From an uncultured Prochlorococcus sp. (GTDB taxonomy: Bacteria; Cyanobacteriota; Cyanobacteriia; PCC-6307; Cyanobiaceae), in assembly GCA_902520485.1 (NCBI GenBank), contig CABYNZ010000001.1, positions 1-64,000 of the forward strand: 64,000 nucleotides of DNA, given 5' to 3'. Numbering within the stretch: position 1 is the stretch's first letter; each line of letters starts with the position of its first letter. The notes below the pieces were generated by a model. That model was not told the origin of the DNA. It did no database searches and was given only the letters and a program-made list of their open reading frames with translations. Position numbers and translations under genes: made by a program. Positions 26,658 to 36,262 of the stretch are shown here, piece by piece.

Positions 26658-27812
26658 ATGAACCAAAAAATACATAAAGTGGAAGTCAAATTGTCAATTA
26701 AGGAAATCTCCAAGGAGATATGGAATGAATTAACAAATGAAATCAATAATCCATTCTATGAATGGAATTGGCTTAAAAACCTCGAAATATCAAAAAGTGT
26801 CTCGAGAGAAACTGGTTGGCAACCTCTATATTTTGTTGCTTTTAAAAATGAAGAAATATTAGGAATTGCTCCACTTTTTTTAAAAAATCATAGCTATGGA
26901 GAATTCATTTTTGATCAATCATTTGCAAGATTGGCTCAAGAGCTGAATTTAAATTATTACCCTAAATTAATTGGAATGAGTCCTTATAGTCCTGTAAATG
27001 GATATCAATTTCTTTATAAAAAAAATGAAGATAAGAAAGAAATTACAAATTTACTCATAAACCATATCGAAAGCTTCGCGATTACAAACAAAATTTTAAG
27101 TTGTAATTTTTTATATATTGATGAAAGCTGGGGCGACCATCTTAAATCTTTGGGATACCATGAATGGATAAATTCCAGCAGCGAATGGAGGAGTAATGGA
27201 GAAAAAACATTTGATGATTTTCTTTCAAGATTTAACTCTAATCAGAGAAAAAATATAAAAAAAGAGAGGAAATCAATTACTAAACAAGATATTAAAATAA
27301 AAATTTTTAATGAAAATGATATCAACCAAGAAATACTCAAAAAAATGCATAATTTTTATGAACAGCATTGTTCGAGATGGGGAGTCTGGGGAAGTAAATA
27401 TTTAACATCTACATTTTTTGAAAAAATTCTTGATAATAAAAAAAATCTTTTACTTTTTAGCGCATCAAAAAATGATTCAAATGATATTTTTGCTATGTCG
27501 ATGTGCGTTAAAAATGAAAACAACTTATGGGGCAGATATTGGGGTAGCCAAGAAGAAATATCTAATTTACATTTTGAATTATGCTACTACCAGCCAATTG
27601 AATGGGCAATAAAAAATAGTATCCATTTGTTTGATCCTGGAGCAGGCGGTAAACATAAAAGAAGGAGAGGGTTTTTTGCGAAAAACACCATTAGCTTGCA
27701 TAAGTGGTTTGATAAAAATATGGAAAATATAATTTATCCTTGGCTAAATGAAGTTAATAAACAAACTAAGATGGACATTGATTTTGAAAATAAATCTATA
27801 CCCTTTAAATAA
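26658..27812 (+). CDS. FemAB/GNAT-like acyltransferase (COG3146/DUF482)
   Basis: A 384-residue protein with two GNAT-like halves. The N-terminal half has FYEWNWLKNLE, GWQPLYFVAF and GIAPLFLKNHSYGEF, and the C-terminal half ends with the diagnostic FDPGAGGKHKRRRGF, which I recall from COG3146. The substrate is unknown; peptidoglycan or a peptide amine is often guessed. It starts 17 bases after the RibD-like gene on the same strand and may share its transcript. No membrane segment is visible. Confidence 0.85.
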   Translation: MNQKIHKVEVKLSIKEISKEIWNELTNEINNPFYEWNWLKNLEISKSVSRETGWQPLYFVAFKNEEILGIAPLFLKNHSYGEFIFDQSFARLAQELNLNYYPKLIGMSPYSPVNGYQFLYKKNEDKKEITNLLINHIESFAITNKILSCNFLYIDESWGDHLKSLGYHEWINSSSEWRSNGEKTFDDFLSRFNSNQRKNIKKERKSITKQDIKIKIFNENDINQEILKKMHNFYEQHCSRWGVWGSKYLTSTFFEKILDNKKNLLLFSASKNDSNDIFAMSMCVKNENNLWGRYWGSQEEISNLHFELCYYQPIEWAIKNSIHLFDPGAGGKHKRRRGFFAKNTISLHKWFDKNMENIIYPWLNEVNKQTKMDIDFENKSIPFK

Positions 27813-27872
27813 AAAATTATTTAGCTATACCAAAGATTATATTAGTAATATAGTTTTTATTAACTTTTAAGA

Positions 27873-28259
27873 ATGGATTCTAGTAAAAGTTTCGATGAAA
27901 AAATAAAGATTGATGATAATCTATCCAACCGATATATAGACTTAGATCCAAAAGGTTATTTTATTATAAAAGTAGATTTGGTAGAAAATAAAATAATTTT
28001 GGAGCACTATCTAAATAATATTAATGATGAAGGATATGCGCTTGACCCAGAAACAAATGAACCAATTAAATGCGACTCTGAAAATAAAAGAGTTAGTAAT
28101 GAAGTTTTTGAAGGTATTAGTGCAAAACAACTTGGAATATTAATCACTGAAGAAAGAAACGACTTAATCACCAGATTCGACCATGCTCTATATTTAGGTC
28201 GGGAACTACAAAAAGCAGAAGAATGTTTGTACAAAAAATTACCCTATATCCAAGATTAA
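27873..28259 (+). CDS. Stand-alone DUF4346 protein
   Basis: A 128-residue protein consisting only of a DUF4346-type domain, with DPKGYFIIKVDLVENKIILE, the GYALDPETNEPI block, and ITEERNDLITRFDHALYLGRELQKAE. I recall this domain as fused to pterin-binding (dihydropteroate-synthase-like) proteins in cyanobacteria, where it is listed as PterinBD-DUF4346. Here the partner domain is absent. It lies downstream of the pterin synthase and RibD-like genes, which may be relevant. It is followed by petL. Confidence 0.75.
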   Translation: MDSSKSFDEKIKIDDNLSNRYIDLDPKGYFIIKVDLVENKIILEHYLNNINDEGYALDPETNEPIKCDSENKRVSNEVFEGISAKQLGILITEERNDLITRFDHALYLGRELQKAEECLYKKLPYIQD

Positions 28260-28323
28260 GAAATTAAACGAAAAAATCTAATCTTTTCATCTGATGTTAA
28301 ATTAAATAAAAATAAAAAAATTA

Positions 28324-28416
28324 ATGAACATCATTTTCTATTTTGCATTTATTGGTTTTGGTTTTGGAGCTGCTTTCGCTTTAGATAAGCTCTTAAGAGC
28401 AGTTAAATTAATTTAA
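28324..28416 (+). CDS. petL: Cytochrome b6f subunit PetL
   Basis: A 30-codon frame encoding one hydrophobic helix with a Phe/Gly-rich core and the C-terminus LLRAVKLI. The spacing and the final …KLI match the PetL subunit of the cytochrome b6f complex as I recall it from Mastigocladus (ending IKSIKLI). It would be a single-span subunit at the edge of the complex in the thylakoid. It has no clear ribosome-binding site and lies 64 bases after the DUF4346 gene and 5 bases from the convergent rimO end. Confidence 0.75.
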   Translation: MNIIFYFAFIGFGFGAAFALDKLLRAVKLI

Positions 28417-28421
28417 AAAAA

Positions 28422-29786
28422 CTACAAAATTTTAATAGTCTCACCATACAAATCATATTCATCCGCAAAAGAAATATTTGCTTCAACAAATTTACCAATA
28501 TAATTTTTTAAATCAATTTTATCTTTAACGGATAAAATTACAGTTCCGTCAATTTCAGGAGCGAAATTGTAGGACCGGCCTATTAATTCGTTATTTTCTG
28601 ATATTTTTTCTACCAAAATCTTCATTTTTGAACCAACATATGTCTGATTTTTATCTTTAGAGATATTTTGTTGAACTGATATAACGTTATCTTTTCTTGC
28701 CTCTGCAACCTCTTGAGATACTTTATTTGGCAAATGAAAAGCTGCAGTTCCTTCCTCAGGAGAAAAGATAAACACTCCAACATGATCAAATTTGTGCCTA
28801 TCCAAAAATTCGAGAAGATGTTCAAAATGTTCTTTTTTTTCTCCTGGGAAACCAACAATCAAACTAGTTCTTAGTACAGCAGATGGAATTTCTTCTCTAA
28901 TTTTCTCCAAAATTGATTCATTCAAAGAAGCTTGCCAAGGTCTATTCATACTCTTCAATACATCTGGATGGCTATGCTGAAGTGGCAAATCAAAGTAAGG
29001 CACAATATTCTTTGAATCCTTGAAAGCTCTAATAACTTCATCAGTTAAACCTGTTGGATAAGCATAATGTATCCTTATCCAAGGAATTGGAACTTTAGAA
29101 AGCTCATTCAAAAGTTTGGCTAATGACGGTTTTCCATAAATATCTTGACCATAATTAGTTGTAATTTGACTAATTAATATGATTTCTTGAATACCCTTTT
29201 TTGCAAGACTTTTAGCTTCTGAAACTATAGATCCTATTGTTCTACTTCTTTGAGGACCTCTCAACTTGGGAATAATACAAAAAGCGCAATTGTAGTTGCA
29301 GCCTTCAGCAATGCGAAGATAAGCAACAAATTTAGTTTTATTTACAAAACGAGGCATTTCCTCATCTGCGATAAATTCAGGTATTTTTGAAACTTCATTA
29401 ACGATTTCCCCTTTTTCTACTCTGTCTAAAACCTTGACTATCTTTTGATAATCTCCTGTTCCAACCAAACCTTTTATTTCAGGAATTTCTTTTATAAGCT
29501 CATCTTTAAAATGCTGCGCCAAACAGCCAGCAACTATTACTTCCTTTCCTTGATTTGTGTATTCTAGAATTTTCCTAATAGATTCTTCTCTAGCTGTTTC
29601 AATAAAACTGCAAGTATTTACAACAACAACATTTGCATCATCTATATTGCTGTCAACTTCATAACCCTCTTTATCTAATAAGCCTTGCATATGCTCAGTA
29701 TCAACAAGATTTTTCTCACAACCAACATGACTAAATACAATCTTAGAAAGTTTTTTTTCTTTTACATTGGGACTATTTTGTTTCAC
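28422..29786 (-). CDS. rimO: Ribosomal protein S12 methylthiotransferase RimO
   Basis: Radical-SAM enzyme that methylthiolates Asp88 of ribosomal protein S12. The 454-residue protein has the UPF0004 domain with three cluster cysteines (Cys23, Cys59, Cys88), the radical-SAM CxxxCxxC (Cys163, Cys167, Cys170) and a C-terminal TRAM domain. The GCEKNLVD motif separates RimO from MiaB. It is transcribed toward petL and divergent from the VKOR gene. Confidence 0.95.
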   Translation of the reverse strand: MKQNSPNVKEKKLSKIVFSHVGCEKNLVDTEHMQGLLDKEGYEVDSNIDDANVVVVNTCSFIETAREESIRKILEYTNQGKEVIVAGCLAQHFKDELIKEIPEIKGLVGTGDYQKIVKVLDRVEKGEIVNEVSKIPEFIADEEMPRFVNKTKFVAYLRIAEGCNYNCAFCIIPKLRGPQRSRTIGSIVSEAKSLAKKGIQEIILISQITTNYGQDIYGKPSLAKLLNELSKVPIPWIRIHYAYPTGLTDEVIRAFKDSKNIVPYFDLPLQHSHPDVLKSMNRPWQASLNESILEKIREEIPSAVLRTSLIVGFPGEKKEHFEHLLEFLDRHKFDHVGVFIFSPEEGTAAFHLPNKVSQEVAEARKDNVISVQQNISKDKNQTYVGSKMKILVEKISENNELIGRSYNFAPEIDGTVILSVKDKIDLKNYIGKFVEANISFADEYDLYGETIKIL

Positions 29787-29889
29787 AACTTGAAAAAAGA
29801 ATTAAAAGATTTAAACAGCATTTCGTATATAATTCCCATGCCAAGATAATATTAAGATAGATAATGCAAATAACAAACTTTCTTTTTGT

Positions 29890-30825
29890 ATGGCTCTTAA
29901 GACTTTAAACAGAAGAAATAAAAAAGATTTGAAATGGCCAAAAATCATAATCGCAATTCTTAGTACCACAGGTATAGTTGACACAGGTTCGATTACTTTA
30001 AAAAACTGGGGATTATTTTCTTCACTTTCATGCCCAGGAATTCAAAACGGTTGTGAAACAGTTTTAAATAGTCCTTGGGGTACTTTATTTGAAAATAATC
30101 AAATTAATATACCTCTCTCTTTAGCTGGATTTATAACGTATTTATCAATATTAGTTTTCACATTAATACTTTCACTTAATTTAATTTCCCCAAAAGAAAA
30201 ACTAAATAAGTTTTTATGGTGGTTAATATTTCTAATATCTTGTGCTTCATCTACATTTAGCCTTTTATTGATCAATATAATGTTTTTTAAGATTCAAGCA
30301 TATTGCTTTTTTTGTATTCTTTCAGCCATTTTATCGTTTTCTATCTTTATAGTTTCTATCATTGGTGCAAAGTTTGAAAGTAGAGAACCCATGATTTTTA
30401 GAGGTTTGATAGTAGCCATTAGTGTCCTGCTGGGTGGTCTAATTTGGTCTAGTAACGTTGACCCCTCAAATGCCATTAATGTTGAAAGCCCCACTGAAAA
30501 TGTATCGCCAATAATTACCACTTCAAGCTCTCCCCAAAAGGTAAAGTTTGCAAAATATTTAAGCGAAAACAATATTGTTATGTATAGTGCATACTGGTGC
30601 CCGCATTGCCACGATCAGAAACAATTATTTGGTAAGGAAGCAGTTAAAGAATTAAAAATAGTTGAGTGTGCTAAAGATGGTAAAGATAATGAGTATGAGC
30701 TATGCCAAACGAAAGGAATCAATGGCTTTCCTTCTTGGGAAATAAATGGACAAATTATTAGTGGTACGCGTGACTTAAATGAACTAGCAACAAAAACATA
30801 CTATCAGGGGGATCTTAATTTTTAA
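29890..30825 (+). CDS. VKOR-thioredoxin fusion protein
   Basis: Membrane protein that forms disulfides in exported proteins, coupling a vitamin-K-epoxide-reductase domain to quinone. The 311-residue chain has the loop cysteines Cys48 and Cys55 and the CxxC pair Cys139/Cys142 of the VKOR active site, four or more hydrophobic helices, and a C-terminal thioredoxin-like domain with CPHC (Cys237/Cys240). The same arrangement is known from cyanobacteria. Divergent from rimO, and its 3' end overlaps nadB by 11 bases. Confidence 0.92.
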   Translation: MALKTLNRRNKKDLKWPKIIIAILSTTGIVDTGSITLKNWGLFSSLSCPGIQNGCETVLNSPWGTLFENNQINIPLSLAGFITYLSILVFTLILSLNLISPKEKLNKFLWWLIFLISCASSTFSLLLINIMFFKIQAYCFFCILSAILSFSIFIVSIIGAKFESREPMIFRGLIVAISVLLGGLIWSSNVDPSNAINVESPTENVSPIITTSSSPQKVKFAKYLSENNIVMYSAYWCPHCHDQKQLFGKEAVKELKIVECAKDGKDNEYELCQTKGINGFPSWEINGQIISGTRDLNELATKTYYQGDLNF

Positions 30826-32482
30826 CAAATCTTTTTTGGATTTTTTGATCTAACTGTTGTCTAGTATGGCATTCCCAATTTTTATCTTTATCAGGGAAAT
30901 CATCTCTATAATGCCCTCCTCTACTTTCTTCTCTAAATAGACAAGCTTTTAATAAAGTTATGGTGGTTATTTGTCTATTCTTTAAATCAAGTAAAAGATT
31001 TAATGCTCTTCTATTGCGTTCGCTAAGTTTTATTTTCTGATCGAATTTTATTTTTTCAAGACTATTTAGTAAATCATTTTTATTTAATTTATCTATATCA
31101 TTTTGAATATAATTTAAAAATTTACTCATATTTATCTTATTTCGAGATACACCTAAATTTAACCAACATAGTTTTCTTAGTTCATCAATTTTTTCAGCAA
31201 TTATAGAAATTTGATCTTCTTTTGGATCTTCAAGATCAAACTCTTGAAATGATCTATCAAATTTTTCAAATTTAGAAATTTCATTCAAAACAATTGAAGA
31301 CATTTTTCTTGCGAAAACAAGACACTCCATCAGTGAATTACTTGCCAGTCTATTAGCACCATGAACACCAGTAGAAGCAACTTCTCCAACGGCATATAAT
31401 CCTTTTCTTGTTGAAGATGCATTTAGATCAGTTTTAACACCTCCCATCCAATAATGAGCTGCAGGAGCTACGGGAATAACCTCATTTAAAGGGTTAACGC
31501 CATATTCCTGACATCGACTTAAGATCGTGGGGAAGCGCTCTACAATTTTTTCTGGGTCAATATACCGAAGATCTAAGCCGACATGGTCTGCATTATTATC
31601 ATGCATATTTTTCATAATTGCTCTACTTACCTGATCTCTTGTAGCTAGATCACGATTTTCAAGATTTTTAACTGGACTTTCACCATTTTTATCAACTAAA
31701 ATCGCTCCTTCGCCTCTAAGTGCTTCAGATATTAAGAAGCAAGGTGCACCATAAAATTTTAAAGCTGTTGGATGAAATTGCACGAACTCTAAATCCTCGA
31801 TAGCAGCTCCTGCTTTCCATGCAAGAGCAATCCCTTCACCAGAGGACTGAGCAGGATTTGTTGTATTTGTAAATAAGTGCCCTCCCCCACCTGTAGCTAA
31901 AACAACAGCTCTAGATTTAATCCAATATAAATTTGCTCCATCAAGAACCTGAACTCCTCTACATTCTTTATTTTCAATGAGAAGTTCAGTTACTCTTACA
32001 CCCCTGCAGTGAAGAATATTTTTTTGGTTCTCAATATGATCTTCTAAAACTTCAACTAATGCTCGTCCAGTACGATCCTTAACATGTAAGACTCTTCTTC
32101 GTGAATGGGCTGCTTCCAAAGTAGTTGCTAGTTGGTCAGAACTTTGATCAAAAATCATCCCTAAATTCTGCAACCTTTCTACACAACCTGGAGCTTCTTT
32201 AACAAGCATTTCTACAGCTTGAAAATCACATAGCCCATCACCTGCTTTTAAAGTATCCTCAGCATGAAGATCAAATGAATCATCTTGTCTAACAACAGAT
32301 GCAATTCCGCCTTGAGCCCATCTACTGGAAGATACCTTACTAGTATTTCTATTTAAAAGAAGCACTTTTAAATTTGAGGGTAATTCAAGACAAGTCATAA
32401 GGCCAGCAGCTCCAGCGCCTATAACGATTACATCCCAATTATTTATTGGTATCGGTTCATGCGAAAATGGAGGCCTTAACAT
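30815..32482 (-). CDS. nadB: L-aspartate oxidase NadB
   Basis: Flavoenzyme that oxidises aspartate to iminoaspartate, the first step of de novo NAD synthesis. The 555-residue protein has the FAD motif GAGAAGLMT near residue 23, the segment SSRWAQGGIA, the GEGIALAWKAGA block and the active-site HPTAL, followed by REESRGGHYRDDFP near the C-terminus. The partner nadA is not in this window. Its start shares one base with the stop codon of the upstream DUF3120 gene (TAATG). Confidence 0.94.
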   Translation of the reverse strand: MLRPPFSHEPIPINNWDVIVIGAGAAGLMTCLELPSNLKVLLLNRNTSKVSSSRWAQGGIASVVRQDDSFDLHAEDTLKAGDGLCDFQAVEMLVKEAPGCVERLQNLGMIFDQSSDQLATTLEAAHSRRRVLHVKDRTGRALVEVLEDHIENQKNILHCRGVRVTELLIENKECRGVQVLDGANLYWIKSRAVVLATGGGGHLFTNTTNPAQSSGEGIALAWKAGAAIEDLEFVQFHPTALKFYGAPCFLISEALRGEGAILVDKNGESPVKNLENRDLATRDQVSRAIMKNMHDNNADHVGLDLRYIDPEKIVERFPTILSRCQEYGVNPLNEVIPVAPAAHYWMGGVKTDLNASSTRKGLYAVGEVASTGVHGANRLASNSLMECLVFARKMSSIVLNEISKFEKFDRSFQEFDLEDPKEDQISIIAEKIDELRKLCWLNLGVSRNKINMSKFLNYIQNDIDKLNKNDLLNSLEKIKFDQKIKLSERNRRALNLLLDLKNRQITTITLLKACLFREESRGGHYRDDFPDKDKNWECHTRQQLDQKIQKRFVKN

Positions 32483-33249
32483 TAAACCAATCCACTAAAA
32501 GTTGGTTGCAGAATTGCTAAAACAATAAAAATACCATCAACAATTAATGTCGTTTGAATTACGTAACCAGAAACTAAGAGTGCTTTACCACTAGTAGTAT
32601 TAATTGTGCCAGAATCTAAAATTTCTTTTGAAATAAACCAAAGTATAAGAGCAACAAAAACGATAATAGATAATGACTTTATTTGAATAAGACTCTCTGA
32701 AGTTTTTTGAAGAATCATGGGTGCATTTTCAGAATCTGCTGTAATTACCTGCCTCCATTGATCCATGATTCCGATTAAAAATATTGTAATATCAGTAACT
32801 GCGGTTCCAAATAGAGAAGAGATATAAAAACTTGAACCTATTTTCCAATTAGTACCAAATCCAATTAAAGCCAATGGGAGAACTACAGCTTCAACAGGTA
32901 TATGTAGAATAGGAAATGGGCTTAACCATCCCCAGAACAAACATCCACCAAGCCAACTACCTGATATACCAATTAACAATGAACTGACAATAAACCACTT
33001 ATTTGATCCTTTCTGATTCAAAACAATTGCCATTAAGACAATAACAAAAGTAAAACAAAGAGCACTTATTGGTTCTAATCTAACCCAAGGGGCTTGAACA
33101 AAAATAGGTAAAATTACAAAAAAAGCAGACCACAATCTTAAAGATATAGGATTTGATAAAAAACTATTTTCGTATGAATCAACTGTCTTATGGGATTCAT
33201 AGTTGAATTTATCTTTTACTTCTAAATTTTTTGTAATTAATTCTTTCAA
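32482..33249 (-). CDS. DUF3120 family membrane protein
   Basis: A 255-residue polytopic membrane protein with about six hydrophobic segments and conserved blocks WVRLEPISALCF, GGCLFWGWLSPFPILHIP and GTAVTDITIF, which I recall from the cyanobacterial DUF3120 family. Function is unknown. It overlaps nadB by one base (TAATG), so the two are likely translated together. A 178-base gap separates it from the divergent radical-SAM gene. Confidence 0.8.
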   Translation of the reverse strand: MKELITKNLEVKDKFNYESHKTVDSYENSFLSNPISLRLWSAFFVILPIFVQAPWVRLEPISALCFTFVIVLMAIVLNQKGSNKWFIVSSLLIGISGSWLGGCLFWGWLSPFPILHIPVEAVVLPLALIGFGTNWKIGSSFYISSLFGTAVTDITIFLIGIMDQWRQVITADSENAPMILQKTSESLIQIKSLSIIVFVALILWFISKEILDSGTINTTSGKALLVSGYVIQTTLIVDGIFIVLAILQPTFSGLV

Positions 33250-33427
33250 TGAAAAAGGTTATTTAAATTAATCTAAATCGTGTTTTAGAAAACTGCGAAT
33301 GTCATATTTTAATAAATATAATGCCCATAATTACAAACCTATATTTACTTTTTTAAAAGTATTTAATACACTTTGAGTCATTTATGAGTTTAGAATAAAT
33401 ATAAGTAAGAGTATTTGGCCTTAAATT

Positions 33428-34807
33428 GTGTGGCAAGAAATTAATTACACTGAAGATCCCATAGATCTTTTGGTTCCTAATATTACTTATAAAATAAATC
33501 CTGCAGAAATTGAAAGTATTGAAGCTAATTCTATTGCTGAAGAAATAGGATTTGAATCAGGTGATTCAATTATTAGTATTAATGGGAAAAAACCAAGAGA
33601 TTTAATTGATTATCAGATTCTGATTAGTGAAGAGACTTTAGACATATCAGTTTTAGATAAAAATCATGAGATTCACAAAATAAATATTGAAAAAGATCAA
33701 GATGTTAATTTAGGTATAAATTTTAAAGATGCATTATTTGATTCAATCAAGCAATGCAATAATAGATGTCCATTTTGTTTTATTGATCAACAGCCAAGTG
33801 GTAAAAGAAAAAGCCTTTATATAAAAGATGATGATTATAGATTAAGTTTCCTATATGGCTCTTATTTAACTCTTACGAATTTAAAAAAAGAAGACTGGGA
33901 AAGAATTGCTATGCAAAAACTATCCCCACTTTTTATTTCAGTTCATGCTACTGATCCCGCCACAAGAGAAAAATTATTAAAAAATAAACAAGCAGGAGTG
34001 ATACTTGATCAAATTTCGTGGTTTGAAAAAAACTCTATTCAAATACATGCTCAAATTGTTGTTTGTCCAGATATTAATGATGGGGATATTCTTGAGAAAT
34101 CAATTTTGGAACTTGCTGAATTCTACAAAAAAACCTCTCAAACAGTACTTTCAGTCGCAATAGTTCCTGTAGGACTTACAAAATTTAGACCTGAAAATGA
34201 TGGATTGAAATCAATCAGCCCAGAATACGCAAAAAAAACTATTAAACAAGTAGAGAAAATTCAAGCCTCTCTACAAATTACTCTTGGGACTCGTTTTTGT
34301 TGGCTAGCAGACGAATGGTATTTAATTGCTGGTACAAATTTACCTAGTTACAAAACCTACGAAAATATGCCACAAGAATCTAATGGAGTTGGGACTATTA
34401 GAAACTTTCTAGAAGCATTAAAAGAGAAGACTCAAAACCTACCCCAAAAAGTAAAAAAGCCAAAAAAAGTTAGTTGGATTGTTGGTAAATTAGTTTACGA
34501 AGCACTAATTCCTACTGTTAAGAAATTAAACTTAATAAATGGATTAACAATTAATTTATATGGTTTGCCAAGTATTTATTGGGGTCAAGATCAAGTTGTT
34601 ACTGGTCTACTTACTGGAGAAGATCTAATTTACGGGCTGAAAAATAAGGATTTAGGAGAAGCTGTTTATATACCATCTATTATGTTAAAAATTAATACTG
34701 ATTTATTTTTAGATGATAAAAATATTCAAGAAGTTGAGAATCAAATAAATACTAAAATTCACGTTCTGGATGATTCAAATGATATTATTAATACTTTGAT
34801 AGGCTAA
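33428..34807 (+). CDS. Cyanobacterial radical-SAM/DUF512 protein (TIGR03279)
   Basis: A 459-residue protein that starts at GTG. The N-terminal 70 residues look like a PDZ-like domain (VEANSIAEEIGFESGD region), followed by the radical-SAM CxxxCxxC (Cys110, Cys114, Cys117 in QCNNRCPFCFID) and a DUF512 C-terminal region. The order PDZ-like, radical SAM, DUF512 matches TIGR03279, a family restricted to cyanobacteria and relatives, as I recall it. The reaction is unknown. It leads a plus-strand run through the TolC-like protein. Confidence 0.88.
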   Translation: MWQEINYTEDPIDLLVPNITYKINPAEIESIEANSIAEEIGFESGDSIISINGKKPRDLIDYQILISEETLDISVLDKNHEIHKINIEKDQDVNLGINFKDALFDSIKQCNNRCPFCFIDQQPSGKRKSLYIKDDDYRLSFLYGSYLTLTNLKKEDWERIAMQKLSPLFISVHATDPATREKLLKNKQAGVILDQISWFEKNSIQIHAQIVVCPDINDGDILEKSILELAEFYKKTSQTVLSVAIVPVGLTKFRPENDGLKSISPEYAKKTIKQVEKIQASLQITLGTRFCWLADEWYLIAGTNLPSYKTYENMPQESNGVGTIRNFLEALKEKTQNLPQKVKKPKKVSWIVGKLVYEALIPTVKKLNLINGLTINLYGLPSIYWGQDQVVTGLLTGEDLIYGLKNKDLGEAVYIPSIMLKINTDLFLDDKNIQEVENQINTKIHVLDDSNDIINTLIG

Positions 34808-34832
34808 TCGAATATTTTCGAAACTATAAAAC

Positions 34833-36260
34833 ATGCTTAGAAGAGTAATAAATCCTTTCTTATTATTGCCGCTTACTCTAAGTATGAATACCTTTAATGT
34901 TCTATCGAGCGAAACAAAAAATTACATTGATAATGTCTTAGAAGAAAAATCAAATATTACTTTTGTTGATTATCAAGAAATAGAAAAACTTGTATTAAAT
35001 AATCAAGAATTAAAATCATTACAAAACCTAGTAGACTCTGCAAGCTTTAATCTTTCTAGTCAAATTGCCAAAAGATACCCATCCCTAGATTTTCAAGCCA
35101 ATGGGTTACCACAATATATCGCAGGTAAAAAGTACAATAGCAATTCACCTACTTTAAAAACATCACAATTTACGGCTAATCCCTCCCTGAATATTAAATG
35201 GGATGTAATTGCCCCTCTAAGAGGATCTGAAATTAAAATTGCCAAAACAAATTACAAAATTGCAGAAAATAATTATGAGATTAAGAAAAAAGATTTAATT
35301 CAAGAAGCAAGAATCAGATATCACAAATACAAAAAGTCATATCAAGATATTCAAAATAAAAAATTCACACTTGATTTATCAATTACAAGTTTAGAAAATG
35401 CTCAAGCGAAGCTAGATGCTGGAATTGGGACAAAATTTGAAGTTCTTGAAGCAGAAGCTCAATTATCTCGAGATCAACAATCACTTAATGAAAAGAAAAT
35501 AGAACATGAAATTAATAAAATTTCTCTTAGAGAGATTCTTAATGTTAAGGGAGATTTCGAAACTAAAAAAGATCAAAATCTTATAGGGTTTTGGAATCAT
35601 AAATTGAATAAGAATATTAAAGAGGGTTTGGATAAAAATCTTTCCTTAAAAAACCTTATTCTTCAAAAATCAATCAAAAAGAGCCAAGCAGACAGCTTTT
35701 TAGCTCAAAATAAGCCAAATATTTATATCAGTAATTCATTATCTAGTACATTTTCAAAGGGTGATTCTCTAGCAACTAATATAGACTCTGATAAATCTGG
35801 ATCTAATTATACAAATACCATAAGTCTAAATTTTGCATGGAGTATTTTTGATGGCGGACAAAATAAGAACTCCTACAAATCAAAAATATCAGATGTAGAA
35901 TCCGAACAATATGCTTATGAAAATCTAAAAAATGTTTTAACCACAAGTATTAGTAAAGCCTATTTAAATCTTAAATTAAATGAAGAAAAAATAATCTCTT
36001 CTCTTAAAGAAATTGAATCTAGCAAAGAGTCTGTAAGGCTATCTAGACTTAGATATGATGTCGGAATATCAACTCTAAAAGATGTTCTTGTTAGGCAAAG
36101 TGAATTAAGTAATGCGAAATCAAAAAATATTAATGCAATACATAATTACAATCTGAACATAGATGAATTAGAAAGATTAACTTTCCTTGATAAAAGTAAA
36201 AATTGTTTGGATAGTAATAATAATAAAATTAAAGATACAGAGTCTATTTGCAATATATAA
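34833..36260 (+). CDS. TolC-like outer membrane channel
   Basis: A 475-residue exported protein with a signal sequence (MLRRVINPFLLLPLTLSMNT region) and the two-fold repeat of long helices and beta segments of the TolC family. Both halves contain the pattern KLDAGIGTKFEVLEAEAQL and RLRYDVGISTLKDVLVRQ. In Prochlorococcus it would be the outer membrane part of a type I secretion or efflux system; no inner membrane partner is nearby. It is followed two bases later by the monophosphatase gene. Confidence 0.92.
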   Translation: MLRRVINPFLLLPLTLSMNTFNVLSSETKNYIDNVLEEKSNITFVDYQEIEKLVLNNQELKSLQNLVDSASFNLSSQIAKRYPSLDFQANGLPQYIAGKKYNSNSPTLKTSQFTANPSLNIKWDVIAPLRGSEIKIAKTNYKIAENNYEIKKKDLIQEARIRYHKYKKSYQDIQNKKFTLDLSITSLENAQAKLDAGIGTKFEVLEAEAQLSRDQQSLNEKKIEHEINKISLREILNVKGDFETKKDQNLIGFWNHKLNKNIKEGLDKNLSLKNLILQKSIKKSQADSFLAQNKPNIYISNSLSSTFSKGDSLATNIDSDKSGSNYTNTISLNFAWSIFDGGQNKNSYKSKISDVESEQYAYENLKNVLTTSISKAYLNLKLNEEKIISSLKEIESSKESVRLSRLRYDVGISTLKDVLVRQSELSNAKSKNINAIHNYNLNIDELERLTFLDKSKNCLDSNNNKIKDTESICNI

Positions 36261-36262
36261 AG

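Noticed and set aside
33250..33427. Possible small gene in the gap before the radical-SAM gene
   Set aside because: Only very short AT-rich frames occur and none has a ribosome-binding site or recognisable composition.
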